Below, in pieces: positions 20,635 through 32,611 of a DNA stretch of 64,000 nucleotides (the first letter of the stretch is position 1; the number at the start of each line of letters is the position of its first letter). The notes below the pieces were generated by a model. It made no database searches. It was given only the letters and a program-made list of their open reading frames with translations, and was not told the DNA's origin. The translations under genes and the position numbers were made by a program. Source of the DNA: Panicum virgatum (lineage: Eukaryota > Streptophyta > Magnoliopsida > Poales > Poaceae); contig NC_053138.1 in assembly GCF_016808335.1 (NCBI RefSeq), forward strand, positions 60,170,951 through 60,234,950. Direction: 5' to 3'.

Positions 20635-22071
20635 TGTTGGCGCTCCTTAAGTACCCCTTTTATCCCTTGTTTATCCTTGATAATGGCATGAATTTAATAT
20701 CAAAATCACTAACCGTCCTAACCCCGGCCTAATTATTGGTCATTTTCACACTTACACATATATTTTGGAGGAACTTCGTTTTTGCAGGTTTTTGGCCTAT
20801 TTTGGAGCATGAAATGACGAGGCCTGTGATCGAGCGCTAACACGGAAAAAGAGAAAGGCCAAAGCCCAAAGAAAGGACCAAAGCCCATGTTGATTCGAAG
20901 CCCATTCATGCACATCCGTCCTCCAAGAGAGCCCAAAGGACCAAGCCCACAAAGATGAGATCAAGATACTTCGGGATTAAGCAAAGCAAATGAAGATTTA
21001 AGGAAGGATTCCCTATCCTATCGTTTTCCGAAGATATCTCCAAGATAACGACGTCCAAAGGGGTGCAATCGTGAAGGACATTAAACTCTAGAAGATGCGA
21101 GGAGTCTACACGCGAAAGATGAGACCGAGACGAGCCCGAAAGAGGGTAGGCCGGCCGGCCTAGCCCGTTTACGAGGCGGTTCGGCCTCCCCTTCGACCGG
21201 TGGCTTCCTCGGCTTATAAATAGCTCGCACCTTATTCAACTCGCGGCATCCATCCACCCAGAACTCGACGAAAACCTAGGGCCAAGACCGGAGGGAGACG
21301 ACGGCCGCCGCAAGTCTTCGAAGTTGTCTAGGAGATGGCTTAGGCCGCCCCTAGCCGCCATGGCCTCCCTGCGTGGTTGTGCCATGGTGGAGTTCATGAG
21401 CTAGTTGGAGTCGTCAATGGTATGTACTCGGTGGTGACGATCCAAACGAATCTATTATGTGAGTAATGATAATCATGTCTTCCGAATCTTTTAGCGACCA
21501 TGTTCTCTCTTTCGATTTCGTTCTTTTCTTTGGGTTTGCTTCATCCTAGATCTATTATCGAGATAGATCGCTTAGCATGATCTTGTAGTCATGGTGGCTA
21601 GAGGTTCATGGCGGAACTACCAAAGTGGGTTCGACTTGCTTCAGGGTGCTTTCGTCCAAAGGGGGGGTGTCGTGACAGGGTGTTGCTTTAAGTAGATGGG
21701 GTATCAAAGGATCGGATTGGAGATTTTGAGTTTAAAGATGCCATTGATTGAGATGCATGATTTATTTGCTCATTAGCTTGAACTACAACTAGATGACAAT
21801 AGGCCTAGTCATGTCTTTGGTTTTGCTATGGTTACGCCTATGTTCATGGATGAGATCAACCTTTACACAACACTCATATCTATTAAAGGTTACTCTATAT
21901 GTGCAATTCATGCTTCATGTTAGGATAGATCAGTTAGATTAGATGGAAAACCTTGGGTAGTTCTTTGTCGATCCACGGATTGATAAACTTTGGGGGAATA
22001 CTCTAAGGGAAAAGCTACACGATCCCGTGCGCTTGCGGTATATAAAATGGGGGCGCTAAGGAGCGTCAACA
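20635..22071 (+). mobile_element. Solo LTR, 1437 bp, between integrase and RNase H
   Basis: A perfect 5-bp duplication, CTGCT, lies at 20630-20634 and 22072-22076. The ends are inverted (TGTTGGCGCTCCTTA ... TAAGGAGCGTCAACA), starting TG and ending CA as LTRs do. TATAAATA at 21216-21223 shows plus orientation. No internal coding region and no second LTR, so a full element was reduced to one LTR by recombination. The family was not identified. Confidence 0.92.
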
Positions 22072-22079
22072 CTGCTGGT

Positions 22080-22615
22080 GACGCGTTGGACGTGTCAGAG
22101 GTCGGACGCTGAGCTCCCGTGCCCTTTCCCGACGCGCCGGCCACCGCTGGCTCTTCCTCAACGTAACGAATCGAGGGTTTGCGTTGATCACTGGCGAAGA
22201 TGCCCATGGGAACGGGTTGTCGAGTTGACCCCATCTTAGCTAGTTCGTCGGCGGCTTCGTTCAGACGCCGTGGGATGCGGACAATCTCCAGCCCATCAAA
22301 TTTGTCTTCCAGCTCGTGCACATCCTGACAATACACAGCCATCTTGGGGTTGAGACAGCCCGACTCCTTCATCACTTGATCCATGACCAGGCGCGAATCA
22401 CCTCGAACTTCCAGGCACCGGATACCTAGCTCGATGGCAATGTGTACGCCGTTGATCAAGGCTTCGTACTCCGCGATGTTGTTAGACACTAGGAAGTGGA
22501 CGCAGATAACGTACTTCATACGAACGCCGAGAGGAGAGATGAAAACGAGGCCGAGCCCCGCCCCCTTCTTCATCAGCAAACCATCAAAAAACATCGTCCA
22601 GTATTCCTCGTCCAC
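22080..22615 (-). pseudogene. Second RNase H domain of the Tat Gypsy
   Basis: The frame contains WTMFFDG...KKGAGLGLVFISPLG, NNIAEYEALINGVHIAIELG and LEVRGDSRLVMDQV, the Asp-Glu-Asp order of RNase H active sites. It resembles the archaeal-type RNase H that Tat elements carry in addition to the RT-linked one. Here it should lie between RT/RNase H and integrase, as it does. A stop precedes it near 22634. Confidence 0.78.
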
Positions 22616-22680
22616 CGGGGCTAGAGGCAGCTAGGTCTCTGTCCACTCTGCTATGAAATCCGTGAGCACCTGAGATTTGA

Positions 22681-24196
22681 TCACTGTTCGCAGGGTGTAG
22701 AAGATGCCTTGACCCATGAGCTCAAGTGACCACTTGGCAATCCTCCCGATAGGGTGAAGGATTTGACCACTGTGATAGGGTGCAACTCGAAGTAGTGCCT
22801 CAGCTTGTGTTTGGTTATAAGCACTGTGTAGAGGAGCTTTTGGATCTGGGGATACCGCGTCTTGGTGTCACCCAGGATTTCGCTCACAAAGTCCATGGGG
22901 CACTGCACTTTAAGGGCGTGCCCCTCCTCCTCCCTCTCTACGACCAGGGCGGCGCTGACCACTTGCGTTGTGGCAGCTATGTAGAGAAGGAGGGGCTCCT
23001 TGTCGACTGGCGGAACCAAGACTGGTGCCTTGGATAAGAGCGCCTTAAGTCCGTCCAGCACCTCCTGGGTCTCAGGGGTCCAGGTGAATCGCTTGCTCTT
23101 CCTCAAGAGGCAGTACAGGGGGAGTCCCCACTCTCCGAGACGAGAGATGAAGCGCCTGAGCACGGTGAGGCACCCAGTGATCCGCTGGACGCCTTTCAGG
23201 TTCTGGATCGGCCCCATTTTCACGATAGCATCAATCATCTAGGGGTTGGCTTCGATCCCGCGTTGGGAGACGATGAACCCAAGAAGTATGTCGTGTGGGA
23301 CCCTGAAAATGCATTTTTTAGGGTTTAGCCTGACTCCATTTGTGCGGAGCTGGGCGAACGTCTACTCGAGGTTGGCCACGAGCTGGTCGGCCTGTTTCGT
23401 TTTTACCATGATGTCATCAACGTATGCCTCTACGGTTCGCCCGATGAGATCACTAAAACATTTGATCGTACACCGCTGGTAAGTTGCGCCGGCATTTTTT
23501 AGCCCAAAAAGCATCGTAACGTAGCAAAACAAGCCGAACGGGGTGATGAAAGAAGTCGCGAGCTGGTTGGACTCCCTCATCGCGATTTGGTGATACCCCG
23601 AGTAGGCGTCAAGGAAGCACAGAGTTTCGCACCCTGAGGAGGAGTCGACCACCTGATCGATGCACGGCAAAGGAAAAGGATCCTTCGTTGAGATTCGTGT
23701 AGTCAACACATATTCTCCATTTTCCACTCTTTTTGCGTATAAGAACAGGATTAGCCAGCCACTCCGGATGGTACACTTTCTTGATAAACCTTGTATCTAA
23801 GAGCCTCGCAATTTCCTCGCGATGGCCCTCCGTTTTTCTTCGTCAAAGCGACGCAATCGATGCTTGACTGGGCGGGAACCCGGCCTGATGTGGAGTACGT
23901 GATCGGCGACCTCTCTTGGTATGCCCAGCATGTCCGACGGCTTCCCAGCGAAGATGTCCTTGTTGGCGCGGAGGAAGTCGATGAGCGCGCTTTCCTATTT
24001 AGGGATCAGCTTCACGCCGATCCTCACCTTCTTCTCCCCCGACCCCTAAGGGTCGATAAGGATTTCTTTTACACCCTCGGCGGGCTCAAAGGATCCAGCC
24101 TTCCAGTTGGAGTTGGGAGCTCCATCAGGGGTTTTTGCCCTGATGAGGGCCAGCTCCTCGGCAGCGATGATCGCCGAGGCGAGTTCGCAACTGTCC
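22681..24196 (-). pseudogene. Gypsy reverse transcriptase and RT-linked RNase H
   Basis: Reverse transcriptase core at 23727-23362: FLDAYSGYHQIAM, FITPFGLFCYVTMLFGLKNA and the catalytic YVDDIMVKT. Thumb/connection and RNase H at 23238-22681: FTWTPETQEVLDGLKALLS, PVDKEPLLLYIAATT, and [13 protein letters not shown]. Upstream (24190-23730) are remnants of the PR-RT linker, such as DIFAGKPSDMLGIP in broken frames. Frameshifts lie near 23730 and 22740, and stops occur. The frame is continuous with the protease across the solo LTR 24202-28725. Confidence 0.88.
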
Positions 24197-24440
24197 ACCT
24201 CTGAAGCGTCCCCACATAAGTAGAGACTAAATGTGATACAAATATCAGTCCCAGGAGGCTGATAACACATTTATTCGACAGATAGTTCCGTTACCGTACA
24301 ACCTCCGTGGAGGCGGACACTCGATACAGACGATAGCAAGCAGTAAAAAGGCTACGGTAATGAACCAAAGCACGAACCAGGTGGGGTCCATCTCGGGCTC
24401 AGAGTAACACGCCAATAGAAACATCTTGCGGAGGGCCAAC

Positions 24441-25858
24441 TGTAGCGAAAATGGCCTCTCATGCCATATTTCAATATAATATTTTGGTGATTGATATAGA
24501 CAACACAACACTTGGACTAATATGATTGTTAAGAAAACCATTCTCAGGCTTTTAGGTTCAAGTGATGACAAAGAGAAGATAGGCGTAGCTAGGCTTGAGG
24601 CATTTTGCTATCATCGGTTAAACCGACGTAGGGCAAAATGAACTCACCGGTGCAATCACAGAGAAGGCCTGCGAGCTAGGGTTTGGTTTCACCAGTTGAA
24701 CCGACGTTAGGAAATTTGTATACGTCGGTGCATTGACAGATGAAGACAGAGGATATTCTATACACCGGATGAACCGACGATTGGGTCTTGGTGAACGTCG
24801 GTGCAGTTGTCCAGAGAGTTGGTTTTTTTTAGAGTTCAAATGGCAACTACATTCACCGGTTAAACCGACGTAGCATCGGTTGATTTCCTGTACATGTAAC
24901 GGCTAGTTTTTGAGGCAGGCAGTTTTAGTATCACCGGTTAAACCGACGATGGCTTTGGAGGTACGTCGGATTAACCGGCGTTAAGTGTTTTTCTGGCAGC
25001 TTTTCTCCAACGGCTATATTTGCTTGGGCTGCCTATATATACCCCCAAGGCCGGGTCATTTGAGGGTGCTGGAGTTCAAGGAAGTATACAAGAGCTAAAG
25101 ATCATCTCCAACCACCATAGAGCTTCATTGTACATCATATAGGCTTAAGCATACTTGTGAGAGTGCTTAGTGCTTGTTTAGTCTTAGTTCTTGAGAGAAC
25201 TAGCTTGAGAGAAAGCCTTGCTGCGGCAAGCACTTTGTGTACTTGTCGTGTGACCCTCCGACTTGGTGTGGAGTGACAACGACACTTTGTGCGCGGAAGG
25301 AGGCCCCTACTTGGTGTTAAAGCTCCAAGATAGTGAAGACGGTGCCGTGGTGACGCTTCGAGATAGACGGTGGCGGTGACCTCGTCTTTGTGACTTGGCG
25401 TCACTTAGCCTTTGCTTGTCGGGAGCCTTGGAGGCGTGGCAAGACGGTGATCAAGCGAAGAGACTCGGCATCACACTTGTTCGTGTTGGACAAGTGGCCG
25501 TGGACGTAGGGAGGGACTTTGGTGTCCTAACCGAACCACGTTAAATCGTGTGTCTTGGTGTCTTCACGGGAGTTTGCATATCCTCTCCCTTACCACTTTA
25601 CTTACCGCATTACGTTTCCGCATTTACTCTTACTTGATTCCCTTTACCTTACTAGTTAGTTTGATTAGGATTGGCTATAGGTTGCAAGTCTTTTGAGGTA
25701 AGTAGAGGGTACCATAGATAAACCTTAGTCATAACTAGCATGTGTAGGACGTGTTAGGTTTATCTTATGCAATTAGATTGAGCCCTAGGTTAAAAAGCGA
25801 TTAGCGACCCTATTCACCCCCTCCCCCTCTAGGGTCGGACACCCCGGTGATCCTTACA
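24441..25858 (+). mobile_element. Solo LTR, 1418 bp, nested in the 3.1-kb solo LTR
   Basis: A perfect 5-bp duplication, CCAAC, lies at 24436-24440 and 25859-25863. It starts TGTAGCGAAAATGG and ends GATCCTTACA. TATATATA at 25033-25040 gives plus orientation. The end CACCCCCTCCCCCTCTAGGG...TTACA resembles Copia LTRs of grasses (inference). It is the youngest event in this stack of three. Confidence 0.92.
24611..24980 (+). promoter_or_regulatory. Repeated ACCGGTTAAACCGACG motifs in the nested LTR U3
   Basis: Copies or near copies at about 24612-24628, 24690-24706, 24763-24779, 24854-24870 and 24932-24948, with an inverted relative near 24964-24980. They lie 70-420 bp upstream of the TATA box, in U3. 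Spaced repeated motifs here are typical LTR enhancers. CCGAC also matches the DRE/CRT core bound by DREB factors, so stress control is possible; that is inference. Confidence 0.6.
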
Positions 25859-28730
25859 CCAACACCACATGCATAGTTGGGTGCGGACGCAACCTCTACT
25901 CGACGTCTTCAATAACGAAGTCCGGATCTTCCTCTAAAGCAACCACAAATATATATCAGGTGAGTACTAAAGTACTCAACAAGTTCAACCCCACCCACAG
26001 AGGGGGATAACACAGAATATGCATAGGATAAATCAAGGATAAGGCTAAGGTTTAATTTGCAGTAAAGCGAGATTTTACACATGCAAGGGTTTATTTTAGA
26101 AAAGGTTTTCTCAAAACAATTCTTTAGTAACCGAGTAAAGAGTGGGGTAGATCCTACACGAAGGATCCCAAATTTTAGTGTTACCGGACTCCTCATCCGC
26201 CATAGCTCACGGCACAACTGCCGGACACCTTCAAAAAACCACTCACACCATAGAAATCATCCATCCCAGAATCTAGTTATGTGACCAAACCGTAACTCGC
26301 CCTATACCGTGGGCACGGCTATTCGAATATGTTTTAACTCTGCAGAGGTGTACAACTATACCCACAAGTGGGGTACCGCAGCACGATCACCTTAGTGTCA
26401 GTGCATATCCCAACAAAGCCATTACCCACCTTAGCTAGACCTGACTAGCTAACACGGGATCCACCAAGGGGCCATTGACCTATCAGCGAGGTTTAACCGG
26501 GGCATAAGACACCACGACCTTATCCCGTCTCCTTGATCACCCGTTGCTCTCAGCTCTCCTGATGGCTAATAGACTAACTAGTGGGGTTTATGCTAAGCCG
26601 TTGCCCATTCAACGGTCGAGTGGTTTGCACGATAGTTGAGTTAGGCAAGATGACACATCAACTCGGTCCTTAATTTCGACAAGATGGATATCTCCCAACC
26701 TTGCTCAACCACAAAGGTACGAGCCTCCAACATATGACAAGTCACACAGAAATACCATCCATCCATCTCATCATAACATTCTTTTCTTTCACTTCTCAAA
26801 TATCCCATTTTTCCCCTTTACAAATACTTACACATTTTTCCTTTGATAAAACACATTGTAATCATTTTTGAAGTGTTGTAAATAAGTAATAAAATCCTAA
26901 GCATTCTAGCAGCGATTAACATCTAAATAGAATGAGTCATATTTAGAGATTAATCTAGGTCATCAAGGAATGATCATAGTAATCAAGGGGTGGCTATCCA
27001 ATCAGGTTTCAGCGATAAAATAATATGCAAATTTATAAACAGGCCAATAGGTTGTGTTTGAAAAACTGGGTTAAATATGAATCAAAGGATGGAATTGGAC
27101 TTGCCGTCTTCAAAGCCTTCCGGGAGTTCTTGCTTGCGGTATGGGTCTTCTGGCTCTGGCTCGCGGTACTGCTCTGCGTGCTCCTCGTCGAGTTCTCCCT
27201 CATTCACACCGGCATCTACGGCGCACACAAACGAGCACACAATAAAAAAAGAAATAAAGATTTTATCGTTGAGCTCGAATTAGAAGAAATTAAGATATGG
27301 AGGTAGGAATAATATTTTTGAGAGATTTTTGAATGGCATGGCTGAAATAATGTTGGAAACATCGTGGTAGAATTTCGGATCAATCGGAGGATTTTTGGCG
27401 CATGAAATGATAGGTTAAAGCGGTGTTCAGGGGCTAAACAAGGGTCCAGGGACCTTCTTGTAAATACTTTTGGGAGGGGAGGGGCTTGATTATAATTTCT
27501 AGAAATATCCGGGCTCTTCTGGAAATTAGGCAGGGCCTATTTAAAAATATTTTATATAGTGGAGGGGTTTATTTTTGAAAACAAACAAGGGAGGGGCTTC
27601 TTTGGAAAAGAGCTAGAGAGAGGGGGGTTCTTAATATAAAAGGGAAAATGCCACGGGGTTTTTGGCAAAAAAAATGCCACCTTCTTCCTCCTCTCTCCAC
27701 GGGAAACAAAAGGAGGGGGCAAGGGGGGCGGAGGCGCCCTGGGCGCCGGTGATTCCGGCGGCCCTGGGGCTCGGCGGTGGCCGTGGAGAGAGGGAAAAGC
27801 ATGGGTGCTCAAGGGGGTTCGATTCCCCCTACAACCTCGGGCTGGGTGGCGCGACAGCGGCTGGCAGAGGCGGGCGGAGGCAGCTGTGGCGGCGGCGCTT
27901 CTGCTCAGGGGAGGAGGCGTGCGGTGGTGGAGGTGATCGTGTGGGTGGAGGGCATCGGGGAGGCCCTATTTATAGGCCGGGTGGGGCAAGGAGGAGGGGG
28001 CCACGGTGGTGGTGCCGGACTATGAGCTCGGCGGAGGTTTTAATAGAGGTGGGGGCGGCCCGGCCACTTGCTGGTGTCCGCTAGCGGCGTGGTGGCGCTG
28101 AGGCTACGGTAGGAGGACGAGGCCGTGCAGCGAGGACGCACAAGTAGGGCGGGGGCGGTGCAAGTGGAGCAGCGGCGGCCAACGGCGGGGTGCCGTGTGG
28201 GTGCGGCCGGCCCTGCTCGCGGGCGAGCACGCGGGTTGAGGCGGCAAGGGGGCACGGCGCGCGCAGCGGGGATGGGACGGGCGAGCAGGGGCGCTGGCGA
28301 GGGGGGGCGGCGTCGAGTAGAGAGCTCAGCATCGTGCAGTGCGTGGGAGAAAGGAGAGAAGGAAGGAGAAGGCAGAAAGGAGAAGCAGAAAAAGGTAAGG
28401 GAAAAAAGAAAAAGGAAAAAGAAAAGGGAGAGAGAGAAAGAAAAGAGAGGAGAGGGCGCCGGCGGGATTCGCAGCGATGGTCGCGAATGCATGTGCTGCG
28501 GCGCCGGTGGGTCGAGCGGTGCGCACGCGGAACGAGGGAAAAGAGAGACGGGACGGCAATTGAATTCAGATGTCGGGACGGCAAAAATCGCCGGGAAGGA
28601 TTTTTCGGGGAATTGGGAGCTCGGACAGAAAAAGGATTTGAAATAATTTGAGCTCAACGACCAAAAAGATTTTGAAAATTATTTTTAGCGAATAATTTAT
28701 TTTGGTGAATTTTCGGGATGTTACAACCTC

Positions 28731-29557
28731 GCACTCATAGGGGCGCTAAAATGATGACCCCACTGTGATGACGCTGCGAGGACCTAGCATCTTCAGCTTG
28801 AGGTTGGTGTAATTGGGGACGGCCATGAACTTCGCGTAGCACGGCCGCCCCAAAATGGCGTGGTAGGTTCCCTTGAACCCCACCACCTCGAACGTGAGGG
28901 TCTCCTTCTGGTAGTTGGAGGGGTCCCAAACATGACGGGTAGGTCAATCTGCCCGAGCGGTATTGCTTGCTTCTCGGGCACAATGCCGTGGAAAGGAGCC
29001 CCCGAAGGTCGGAGGTGGGCCCGGTCGATCCCCATCGCGTCGAGGGTGTCGGCGTAGAGGATGTTGAGACCGCTGCCCCCGTCCATGAGGATTTTTGCCA
29101 ATCGCTTGGTGCCGATGATCGGGTCGACCACCAGCGGGCATCTCCCAGGCTGGGGGACGCTGTTCGGATGGTCGGCGCGGTCAAAGGTGATCACTGACTC
29201 TGACCATCGGAGATATGCGGGCGTTGTGGGCTCGGCCGCGAACACCTCTCTGCGCTTAACCTTCTGCTTGCGCTTCGACTCGCAAGCGGTCAGTCCTATA
29301 AAGATCAAGAGGACGCCGTCGGTCTTGGGGAAGTCGCCTTCCTGCTCTTCCTCGTCGCCGGCTTCCTCCTCGGGCTTCTTTTTCTGCTCCGCCTTCTTGG
29401 AGGTGCTATAGAGCCATTTCTTCATCAAGCCGCAATCCTTGAAGAGGTGCGTCATGGGGTACGAATGGTTGGTGCAGGGCTTCTTGAGCAGCTTCTCAAA
29501 AAAGTCGGGGGTCTTGCCCGCCGGACCCTTTTCGGCCTTTCGGACGGCGGCTACCAC
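28731..29557 (-). pseudogene. Gypsy protease region
   Basis: Minus-strand frame with a lysine/glutamate-rich stretch after gag (KKPEEEAGDEEEQEGDF). The aspartic protease core follows, with the active-site block ILMDGGSGLNILYADTL. The DGGS form instead of D(T/S)G is common in this plant lineage. A frame change near 28920 moves the last 60 codons into another frame, which reads on into RT once the solo LTR 24202-28725 is left out. Confidence 0.8.
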
Positions 29558-31589
29558 GAAATTCCCCGCCTTTCTTCTTGTTCATCTTCTTCCCAGGGTG
29601 GTTGGAGGTTCCTTCGTTGGCTGCCTCATCGTGCTTTGCCTTGCCACTCCGGGCTCGGTCGAAGATCGCACGCACCGCCTCCTCGCCGGAGGCATGGTTG
29701 GTGGCGATGTCCAGGAGTTCCTTGGTGGTTCGAGGGCTCTTGCGACCCAGCTTTTGGGCCAGGGACTCGCATGTGGTCCCGGACAAGAATGCTCTGATGA
29801 TGTCAGGGTTCGTGATGTTGGGGATGGCGTTGTACTCCTTGGAGAAGCGCCGAATGTACTCTCGGAGGGACTCCCTCGGCTTCTGCCGGCTGTTCTTGAG
29901 GTACCAGGGATTTCCAAGGTGCTCGTACGTGCCCTGGAAGTTCCCCACGAAGATTTCTCTCAGGTCCGCCCAATCGTGGATCCTGTTTGGCGGAAGGTGT
30001 TCGAGCCAGGTACGGGCGGAGTCGGCCAAGTAGAGTGGAAGGTTCCGGATGATGAAACTGTCGCTCTCTGCTCCGCAAGTTCGACAGGCCAAACGATAGT
30101 CGTTGAGCCATAGGTTGGGGTCCGTTTCCCCAGCGTATTTGGTGATGTTCGCAGGCGGTCGATACCGTGACCGTACGCGTGCGCTGCGGATGTTGACGCT
30201 GAAAACTCTGGGGCCCGAAGGCTTAGGGCTCCGGCTCTGGTCCTCGCCACTGTTGTAGCGCCCGCCACGGCGCGGGCTGTAGCCTCGGTTCACCGAGGCA
30301 GCGTCGGCGTCCTCATCGTACCCGCGACGCCGGGCGTTCATGGTGTGCTAGGCGTCGCAGTCCGTGCCGATTCGCTCCTTAACGGGGGTAGCCGCGCCCC
30401 CTGTTCCCATGTTGGGGGGATGTGCAGCCTCCACCACATCGCGGGGGATCGTCTTGCCGCTCTCCCGGCCGCCGGGCCGACGCGTGACCCTCGACGTGCC
30501 GCGGGGCGTCACCGTGGTGCTCCTCGTGGTGTGGGGCACGGCGGACGGGAACTGCCCTTACCCCAGACCCCACCAGCGCGTTCCGGCCCGCCTCCGGCAC
30601 GTGTCTCCGTGAGATGGAACTCTCCGCTTGTTGGTTTGCCGCGAGTTCGAGATGCTTGTGCATCTTCTCGTGAGTGCGTTGCTCTTCAGGAGTTGCCAGT
30701 GGAGGAAGGCCCTCGAGCAGGGCTGCTGCCGCTGCCACATTTTGGCTTGCACGGATGAAGAGAGAAGGGGCCCCTCCATCCTCGCCGATCTTCCAGTTGA
30801 CCTCTGCGGCGCAGCCACGCACGGTTCCGCGCCGGCACGGCGCGCTAGCTCGCGAGCGAGCTCCGCTTGCACTTGCTCGAGTTGCTGCCGCACTTCCTCG
30901 AGCTCCTTCTGGCGTGCGCATAGTCGGTCCGCCTGCGTCGGCGGCGGGGGTACGTTCCCCTGGGGCCGTATAGGTGTGCCCGGAGGCGTGCGCGGGGAAG
31001 GAGGATCTCGAAGATCCTCGAGGTCCTCCATGTGGCCCTCTGGGATTTCTGCCATGTAGAAGTCCCGCGATGGATGGTGACTCCCATCGCTGGAGTCCGA
31101 GCTAGAGTCCGACGTCGACTCCGTCGCCAGGAGATCACACACTGACTCGAAGACGTAGTCCGTCATACCCACGAACTCATCGTTCATGAGGTACGCGGCA
31201 TAGCGTGACATCACGTGATGGCAACCATGCGACGCTACGTTTCGCAGACCGAATGGGTACGTCCCCACAGCACAACCCGTCATGATGTTCGGAGAGAGTG
31301 GCTCCCCTCCGGCGAGCTGCGCCATGACATTGTCGAATGCAAAGATGGCATGACACAGGTCCTCCTGGGTGGATCGAGGACCCAGGTGAGCCTGAAGCTG
31401 GCGGCCCAACCGCGAGCTATCGAAGGCGTGGGGCTGGGTGCCCGAGAGAGCAGCGCCCTCTCGAGAGTGTAGCCACAGTCCCCGCAGAGCCTCGACGGCG
31501 GTGTCAAGGCCCTCGGGGTGGGTCGGAGTCTGGATCCGCTCCAGTCCTCCGTCGATGTTGACGATGAAGTCCAGGCTCCCGGGGCCCAT
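29496..31589 (-). pseudogene. Gypsy gag
   Basis: The core at 30341-29496 shows a retrotransposon gag domain: YAGETDPNLWLNDYRLACR, LPLYLADSARTWLEHLP, LREIFVGNFQGTYEHLGNP, and ESLREYIRRFSKEYNAIPNI. The N-terminal part at 31589-30800 is acidic, with a Ser/Asp run (ATESTSDSSSDSSDGSHH) and a coiled coil (RQKELEEVRQQLEQVQAEL). Frameshifts lie near 30800 and between 30379 and 30341. It would form the virus-like particle that packages the RNA. No zinc knuckle is clear. Confidence 0.85.
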
Positions 31590-31647
31590 CCTCCGGCGTG
31601 GTTGGCCATCCGTAGTTTGATGAAGTCACGTGACGCGCAAAATCCCC

Positions 31648-32611
31648 TACTTGGCATTTCGTATCGTCGATGAGTGATTACGTGTGCGTGTCATGGGCTC
31701 GGATAGAAACGCAAGGAAAGACACAAGGTTTATACTGGTTCGGGCTAAATGTCCCTATGTCCTGTTCGAGCTTTCTCGTGTTCTTGCACTGGTTTGTAGT
31801 AGGGGGTTACATACGGGCAAGAGAGGGAAAGAGGCTCCCTTTTATAGTCCAAGGGGGAGATGGTCAGATACATGAAAAAGAAGGAAGAAAAAGGAGAAAG
31901 AATCCGGGGGTCGGGTGCTTCCCGACCCTCCTCCTCCGGCTTCTGATCTCGGTGGGCCTGCCTGATGGTGACGGAGGGTGTTCGTCCCCATCCCTGGCAT
32001 TGTTATGGTCATGGTGAACAGGGACAGGGATGGCGTACTATTGGTGATGTTGTCGCTTGCAGGGGATGGCCGATCGGACATATCCTATGTCACGACGGAC
32101 AGCACGTTCAACAGTGCTGACGTCCGGAAGAAATAGATGGGTGATGCCCTCCTCTGGGACGGGCCTGTCAACTCGTCACCCATAATGGTCCGTACCGAGG
32201 CGTGGAATGGTCAGCTTTCCTACTCGCCTGAAGTAATGGCGCGTGGGGTCCTCCTTTTGATCGGGGACTCCCTTCTCTCCTTGGGGTCGGTCGGCTGCCA
32301 TGTGGCGGCGCGGTCCCCCCCTCCCCCCTTCACGGAGGTCGGGCGGAGCGGTGGAGTCCCCCGTGGGGGTCGGGCAAGGCGGACTTCGTCTGCAACGGTC
32401 GGACGGGGCGAAACGTTCTCTCCCTGTGACTTCGTCTTGGCGGTGTTTTCCCTTTGAGGGGACCCCTGATGGGCCTTGGGCCCTTTCCCAGCGGCTGGGC
32501 CGTTCCTGGGCTGTTGAGTCCGGTGCTCGTTAGCCGGGCCAGACATTAGCTAAGCTCGGGAGGTGAGCTTTACCCGGCACTTAGGGGTATCTATTACCTT
32601 TATTCTCATCA
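31648..32611 (-). repeat. 5' LTR of the Tat Gypsy (right on the plus strand)
   Basis: Partner of 10852-11823. It begins TGATGAGAATAAAGG on the minus strand and is followed after 31648 by the untranslated leader of gag. A TATA box (complement of CCCTTTTATAG at 31837-31847) marks the start region of the element transcript. A C-rich patch near 32308-32330 is longer than in the other LTR. Confidence 0.85.

Larger units (their letters stand above)
24202..28725 (-). mobile_element. Long solo LTR (about 3.1 kb), itself split by another solo LTR
   Basis: A perfect 5-bp duplication, ACCTC, lies at 24197-24201 and 28726-28730. On the minus strand it starts TGTAACATCCCGAAAATTC and ends ...GGGGACGCTTCA. 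A minus-strand TATA reads CCTATAAATAGGGCC (27958-27973), followed by a pyrimidine-rich leader (the GA-rich plus strand at 28340-28460). With the nested LTR removed it is 3101 bp. Long GC-rich LTRs starting TGTAACATCCC are typical of Tekay/RIRE3-type Gypsy elements in grasses; that family call is inference. Open frames here are low-complexity and not genes. Confidence 0.88.
10852..32611 (-). mobile_element. Ty3/Gypsy LTR retrotransposon, Tat lineage, with five nested insertions
   Basis: Reads on the minus strand: 5' LTR (31648-32611), gag, protease, reverse transcriptase with RNase H, a second RNase H, integrase, a spliced antisense gene, polypurine tract and 3' LTR (10852-11823). CTAGC at 10847-10851 and 32612-32616 is the 5-bp target duplication. 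A second RNase H and an antisense ORF between integrase and 3' LTR are known features of the Tat lineage (Grande, Retand, Ogre relatives). Nested in it are two MULE-type elements, two solo LTRs and a third solo LTR inside one of those. Without them the element is about 14.4 kb, normal for this lineage. Coding parts carry stops and frameshifts, so it is not autonomous. Confidence 0.88.

Noticed and set aside
24227..24231. CTAAA considered as the left target duplication of the 3.1-kb solo LTR
   Set aside because: It does not match the right flank ACCTC. Moving the boundary to 24202 gives a perfect ACCTC pair and a proper CA end on the minus strand.
27662..28657. Overlapping ORFs around 28.0-28.6 kb
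   Set aside because: They fall in the promoter and pyrimidine-rich leader of the 3.1-kb solo LTR. Low-complexity Glu/Lys or Ser/Phe runs come from the GA/TC tract.
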